Under the pieces are notes generated by a model, which ran no database searches, was not told where the DNA came from, and saw only the letters and a program-made list of their open reading frames with translations. Below are positions 9,651-12,599 of a DNA stretch of 12,599 nucleotides, piece after piece. A program made the position numbers and the translations under genes. How positions within the stretch are numbered: the stretch's first letter is position 1; each line of letters starts with the position of its first letter. Source of the DNA: Candidatus Eiseniibacteriota bacterium (lineage in GTDB: Bacteria > Eisenbacteria > RBG-16-71-46 > CAIMUX01). The DNA lies in the NCBI GenBank assembly GCA_020431745.1, contig JAGQHR010000034.1:1-12599 (forward strand), in the 5' to 3' direction.

Positions 9651-12599
9651 ATGCCTCTCCAGTTTCGCGAACCCGAACGCATTCGAGAGCAAGCCTCCCC
9701 GTTTCCGCGGGCGTTGGTTTCTTCGTGGCCCTTCGCCGTGACCTTCGCTCTCCTCTTGGGCTCCACGGTCGGGTGGGCCTGGGCGGATCCGACGTGTGAA
9801 GTCGATCCCACCTCGCTCGACTTCGGCACGGTCACGGCCGGTGACTCCCTCGATCTGCCGTGGACGGTGCGCAACATCGGGGATGGTGTGCTCGAAGGGG
9901 CCGTCGATGTGGGGCCCTCCGCATTCCGCCTCGTGGAGGCCGACTCCGCCTTCGCTCTCGGCGCGGGTGAGGCCCGGACCTTCACGATCCGCTTCGCACC
10001 CCCGGACTCGGGCAGCTTCGTCGGGACGATCGATCCGGGGACGGCGACGTGTCCGAGCGTTCCTCTCGGGGGGAGCGGCGAGCTCCCGCCCGCCTGCGTG
10101 GTCACGCCGGGTCTCCTGGACTTCGCGACCGTGACGGTCGGCGAGTCCCGTGATCTCGCGTTCGACGTCGAGAACGTCGGGGGCGGCGTAGTGAGCGGAG
10201 CGGTCGATGTCTCGTGCGCGGGATTCACCTTGCTGGAGGCAGACTCCACCTATGTCCTGGCAGCCGGGGAACGGCGCACGTTCACCGTTCGCTTCGCGCC
10301 GCCGTCCGCCGGCCCGTTCGCGTGCGCCATCGATCTCGGATCTCCGGAGTGCGGCACTCTCAACGCCCAAGGAAACGGAGACCTCCCCCCTGCGTGCCGG
10401 ATCGATCCAGCGGCCCTCGATTTCGGGATCGTGACCGTCGGCAGCACGGAGGATCGAACGTTCACGATCGAGAACATCGGAGGCGGAGTCTTGACCGGTT
10501 CGGTCGACGTGCCGTGCCCCGAGTTCTCGCTCGTCGACGGCGATCCCGTCTACTCCCTCGCGGTCGGCGAAATCCGGGAGTTCACGGTCCGGTTCGCCCC
10601 TCCCGATTCCGGAGACTTCGCGTGCGCGATCGATCCCGGATCGTCTTGCGGCACGTTGCCGGCCGCGGGGCGCGGTGACCTGCCGCCCGCCTGTGCCATC
10701 GACCCTCCGGACGGGCTCGCCTTCGGCGATATCGTCGTGGGCGAGAGCGCGGATCTCACCATGACCATCCGCAACGTGGGAGGTGGCCTGCTCGGCGGAA
10801 CCGTGTCCGAACCGTGCGGCTCGTTCGAGATCGTCGGGGACGCGAGCTACGCGCTGGCTGCCGATGAGGAGCGGGAATTCGTGGTTCGTTTCGCTCCGGA
10901 CGCCGACGGTGCGCAGGTCTGTCCGCTCGACCTGGGATCGACGTCGTGTCCCGATTCCTACCAAGCCTCGGGCGTGGGGGTGCTCCTGCCTTCCTGCGAG
11001 GTCACTCCGACGCTGCTGGACTTCGGGACGATCGTGGTGGGCCAGCCGTCGGAGAAGACTTTCACGATTCACAACAGTGGGGCCGGACACGTCGTCGGTG
11101 CCTTCACCTCCACCTGTCCCGAGTTCGTCGTGGTGGATGCCGGGGACTATGACGTCGGCCCCTTCTCCTCCCTCGAGTTCCGCGTGCGGTATCAACCGGT
11201 CGACGAGGGGACCGACGAGTGCATGGTCCTGCTCGGCGGACAGTGCGCCGACGTGACCGTCCGCGGCACCGGCATCGAGAGCCCGCAGTGCGACGTCATG
11301 CCGACCACTCTGGACTTCGGAACCCTGGAGGTCGGTCAGTCGGAGAGTCGATCGTTCACGATCACGAACCGCGGCGGACAGCACCTCAACGGCACCGTCT
11401 CGGTCGACTGTCCCGACTTCCACCTGCAAGGATCGCGGAACTACTCGCTGGGCGCCGACGAATCGAGGGACTTCACGATTCGGTTCACTCCGAACACGGC
11501 CGGCCCCGCGAGCTGTCGCATCGAGACGGGTTCCGCAGATTGTGTGGATGTCGACGCCCAGGGTTCCGCCGTCCTTCCGTCGTCCTGCGGCGTGCAGCCG
11601 ATCGCGCTCCGTTTCGGAGAGCTCGCGCCGGGTGAGAGCCACGATCTCTTCTTCCGGATCAGCAACACCGGCGGACAAGTGCTTTCGGGAACCGTCGAGG
11701 CCGGATGCGGGGAATTCGCGGTTCTGGGCGAACGTAGCTACCAGCTGAGCCCGGGCACGGATCGCCTCTTCACGGTGCGATTCGCTCCGATGGATACGGG
11801 CGAGCAGAGCTGTGAGCTCGGTCTCGGAAACGACCTCTGCGTCGCGGTCGAGCTCAGCGGCTCCCGACGCGCGCCGATCTCCCGATGCACGCTGTCCCCG
11901 TCCTCGATCGCGTTCCCGGCGACTCCCGTCGGGGAGGTTTCCGAGGAGAGCTTCAGCTTGAAGAACGAGGGCGAGACGGTCCTGTCCGGTCGGATCACTG
12001 CGGATTGCGAGCCGTTCGCGTTGCCGGGAGATCCGGACTACGAGCTGGAGCCCGGTGCCTCCCGCACGTTCACGATCGAGTTCCGTCCGGCGGTACCCGG
12101 CGAGTTCGCATGCGAGATCGCGACCGGTGACGAAGCGTGTGGCTCGATCCCCGTCACCGGAAGCAGCCCGGTCGACGCTGCCTGTCGGATCGTTCCGACT
12201 GCGCTCGACTTCGGCTCGATCGACATCGGCACCAGCGTCGAGCGGACCTTCCGGATCGACAACATCGGTCATGCGGACATCGAGGGCGTGGTGTCGAGCC
12301 GCGAGAGCTGTCCGGGTTTCGCGCTCGTCGGTCCCACCGGATATCTTCTGGCCCCGGGACAGAGTCAGGAGTTTCGCGTGCGCTTCGAGCCCGAGACCCC
12401 GGGCGCCACGGAATGCACGATGATGACCGGTTCTCCCGGTTGCCCGACCCTTGCCGTGCGCGGCGAGGGGTTGCTCGCCCCCCGGTGCGAGATTCGCCCG
12501 CCGGTGCTCGATCTGGGCCAGGTTCCGGTCGGTACCGCGGCACGGGCGACGTTGACCATCGCGAACAGCGGCCTGGGTCTGCTCGAAGGCGATCTCACG
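9651..12599 (+). CDS. Very large secreted ASH/HYDIN-like ('choice-of-anchor D'-type) repeat protein, 3' end outside the window
   Basis: 983 codons in one uninterrupted frame, still open at the right edge. Residues 1-45 form a signal peptide: basic n-region (REPERIRE), hydrophobic core around 28-41 (FAVTFALLLGSTVG) and a likely cleavage site AWA|D after residue 45. The rest is tandem repeats of 98-101 residues starting at Cys49, 149, 249, 348, 449, 547, 646, 746, 845 and 946 (the last incomplete). Each repeat reads C-x-(V/I)-x-P-xx-LDFG-xx-x-VG, then a beta strand ending (V/I)-x-N-x-G-x-G, a middle strand before a Phe, and FTVRFAPPxxG. This is the pattern of ASH/MSP-like immunoglobulin-type sandwiches found in bacterial 'choice-of-anchor D' surface proteins. 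Repeats 2-9 each have four cysteines. The mature protein should be extracellular or periplasmic; an anchoring or sorting domain would lie beyond the window. Function is unknown; a structural or adhesive surface role is an inference. Confidence 0.88.
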   Translation, partial: MPLQFREPERIREQASPFPRALVSSWPFAVTFALLLGSTVGWAWADPTCEVDPTSLDFGTVTAGDSLDLPWTVRNIGDGVLEGAVDVGPSAFRLVEADSAFALGAGEARTFTIRFAPPDSGSFVGTIDPGTATCPSVPLGGSGELPPACVVTPGLLDFATVTVGESRDLAFDVENVGGGVVSGAVDVSCAGFTLLEADSTYVLAAGERRTFTVRFAPPSAGPFACAIDLGSPECGTLNAQGNGDLPPACRIDPAALDFGIVTVGSTEDRTFTIENIGGGVLTGSVDVPCPEFSLVDGDPVYSLAVGEIREFTVRFAPPDSGDFACAIDPGSSCGTLPAAGRGDLPPACAIDPPDGLAFGDIVVGESADLTMTIRNVGGGLLGGTVSEPCGSFEIVGDASYALAADEEREFVVRFAPDADGAQVCPLDLGSTSCPDSYQASGVGVLLPSCEVTPTLLDFGTIVVGQPSEKTFTIHNSGAGHVVGAFTSTCPEFVVVDAGDYDVGPFSSLEFRVRYQPVDEGTDECMVLLGGQCADVTVRGTGIESPQCDVMPTTLDFGTLEVGQSESRSFTITNRGGQHLNGTVSVDCPDFHLQGSRNYSLGADESRDFTIRFTPNTAGPASCRIETGSADCVDVDAQGSAVLPSSCGVQPIALRFGELAPGESHDLFFRISNTGGQVLSGTVEAGCGEFAVLGERSYQLSPGTDRLFTVRFAPMDTGEQSCELGLGNDLCVAVELSGSRRAPISRCTLSPSSIAFPATPVGEVSEESFSLKNEGETVLSGRITADCEPFALPGDPDYELEPGASRTFTIEFRPAVPGEFACEIATGDEACGSIPVTGSSPVDAACRIVPTALDFGSIDIGTSVERTFRIDNIGHADIEGVVSSRESCPGFALVGPTGYLLAPGQSQEFRVRFEPETPGATECTMMTGSPGCPTLAVRGEGLLAPRCEIRPPVLDLGQVPVGTAARATLTIANSGLGLLEGDLT
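9795..12599 (+). repeat. Ten tandem ~300-bp coding repeats (nine complete, tenth cut)
   Basis: The repeats start at 9795, 10095, 10395, 10692, 10995, 11289, 11586, 11886, 12183 and 12486, giving unit lengths of 294-303 bp. Similarity is clear at the protein level but modest at the DNA level, so these are old duplications under selection rather than a recent tandem expansion. Confidence 0.85.

Noticed and set aside
9627..12272. An 881-codon open frame on the minus strand opposite the ASH-repeat gene
   Set aside because: Its translation is low-complexity Arg/Asp/Glu/Gly sequence with no recognisable domain. Openness on the opposite strand is expected for GC-rich repeated coding DNA. The plus-strand frame has a Shine-Dalgarno, signal peptide and conserved repeats.
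9795..12599. CRISPR-like periodicity
   Set aside because: The period is ~300 bp, variable, coding throughout and conserved as protein rather than DNA; there are no short identical repeats separated by unique spacers.

Overview
The window is a GC-rich bacterial chromosome segment (about two thirds G+C by eye) with seven complete protein genes and two genes cut by the window edges. The gene set includes a flippase/glycosyltransferase fusion, a FluC fluoride channel with a DUF190 partner, a DUF5658 membrane protein with an Arg-rich head, and a huge secreted ASH-repeat ('choice-of-anchor D'-like) protein. Together these suggest an uncultured high-GC Gram-negative lineage, for example Eisenbacteria-like or Myxococcota/Gemmatimonadota-like. 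No rRNA or marker gene is present, so the placement is only a guess.

Layout, left to right. (1) 1-~430 is the 5' part of an IS110-family insertion sequence on the minus strand: the first 107 codons of a DEDD transposase running off the left edge, preceded by an intricately self-complementary leader at 315-426. In minus-strand RNA this leader folds into a three-way junction that includes the transposase Shine-Dalgarno sequence and start codon. It is the best candidate for an undescribed element here (bridge/seek-type guide RNA or translational switch). (2) 613-3138 (+) encodes an 841-residue fusion of an alkaline-phosphatase-superfamily phosphodiesterase and an endonuclease/exonuclease/phosphatase (EEP) domain, with all expected catalytic residues in both halves. 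It is followed 19 bases later by threonine synthase (3158-4408, +). (3) 4416-7307 (-) converges on thrC and encodes a Wzx-like flippase fused to a GT4-type glycosyltransferase. (4) 7308-7492 is a divergent intergenic region with two perfect palindromes. (5) 7493-8191 (+) is a YqeG-type HAD phosphatase whose only Shine-Dalgarno-supported start is a CTG. (6) 8167-9417 (-) is a compact three-gene cluster transcribed DUF5658 -> DUF190 -> crcB/fluC; the last two overlap by ATGA and crcB overlaps the convergent HAD gene by 25 bp. (7) 9418-9650 is a divergent intergenic region with a plausible promoter. (8) 9651 to the right edge (+) is one uninterrupted 983-codon frame, still open at the edge, encoding a signal peptide and ten ~100-residue ASH/HYDIN-like beta-sandwich repeats.

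How the parts relate: the flippase-GT fusion points to export and assembly of a surface glycan, and the ASH-repeat protein to the cell surface. The fluoride channel and DUF190 protein form a translationally coupled pair. The HAD phosphatase, threonine synthase and PDE-EEP protein have no evident shared pathway. No tRNA, rRNA, CRISPR array or clear rho-independent terminator was recognised.
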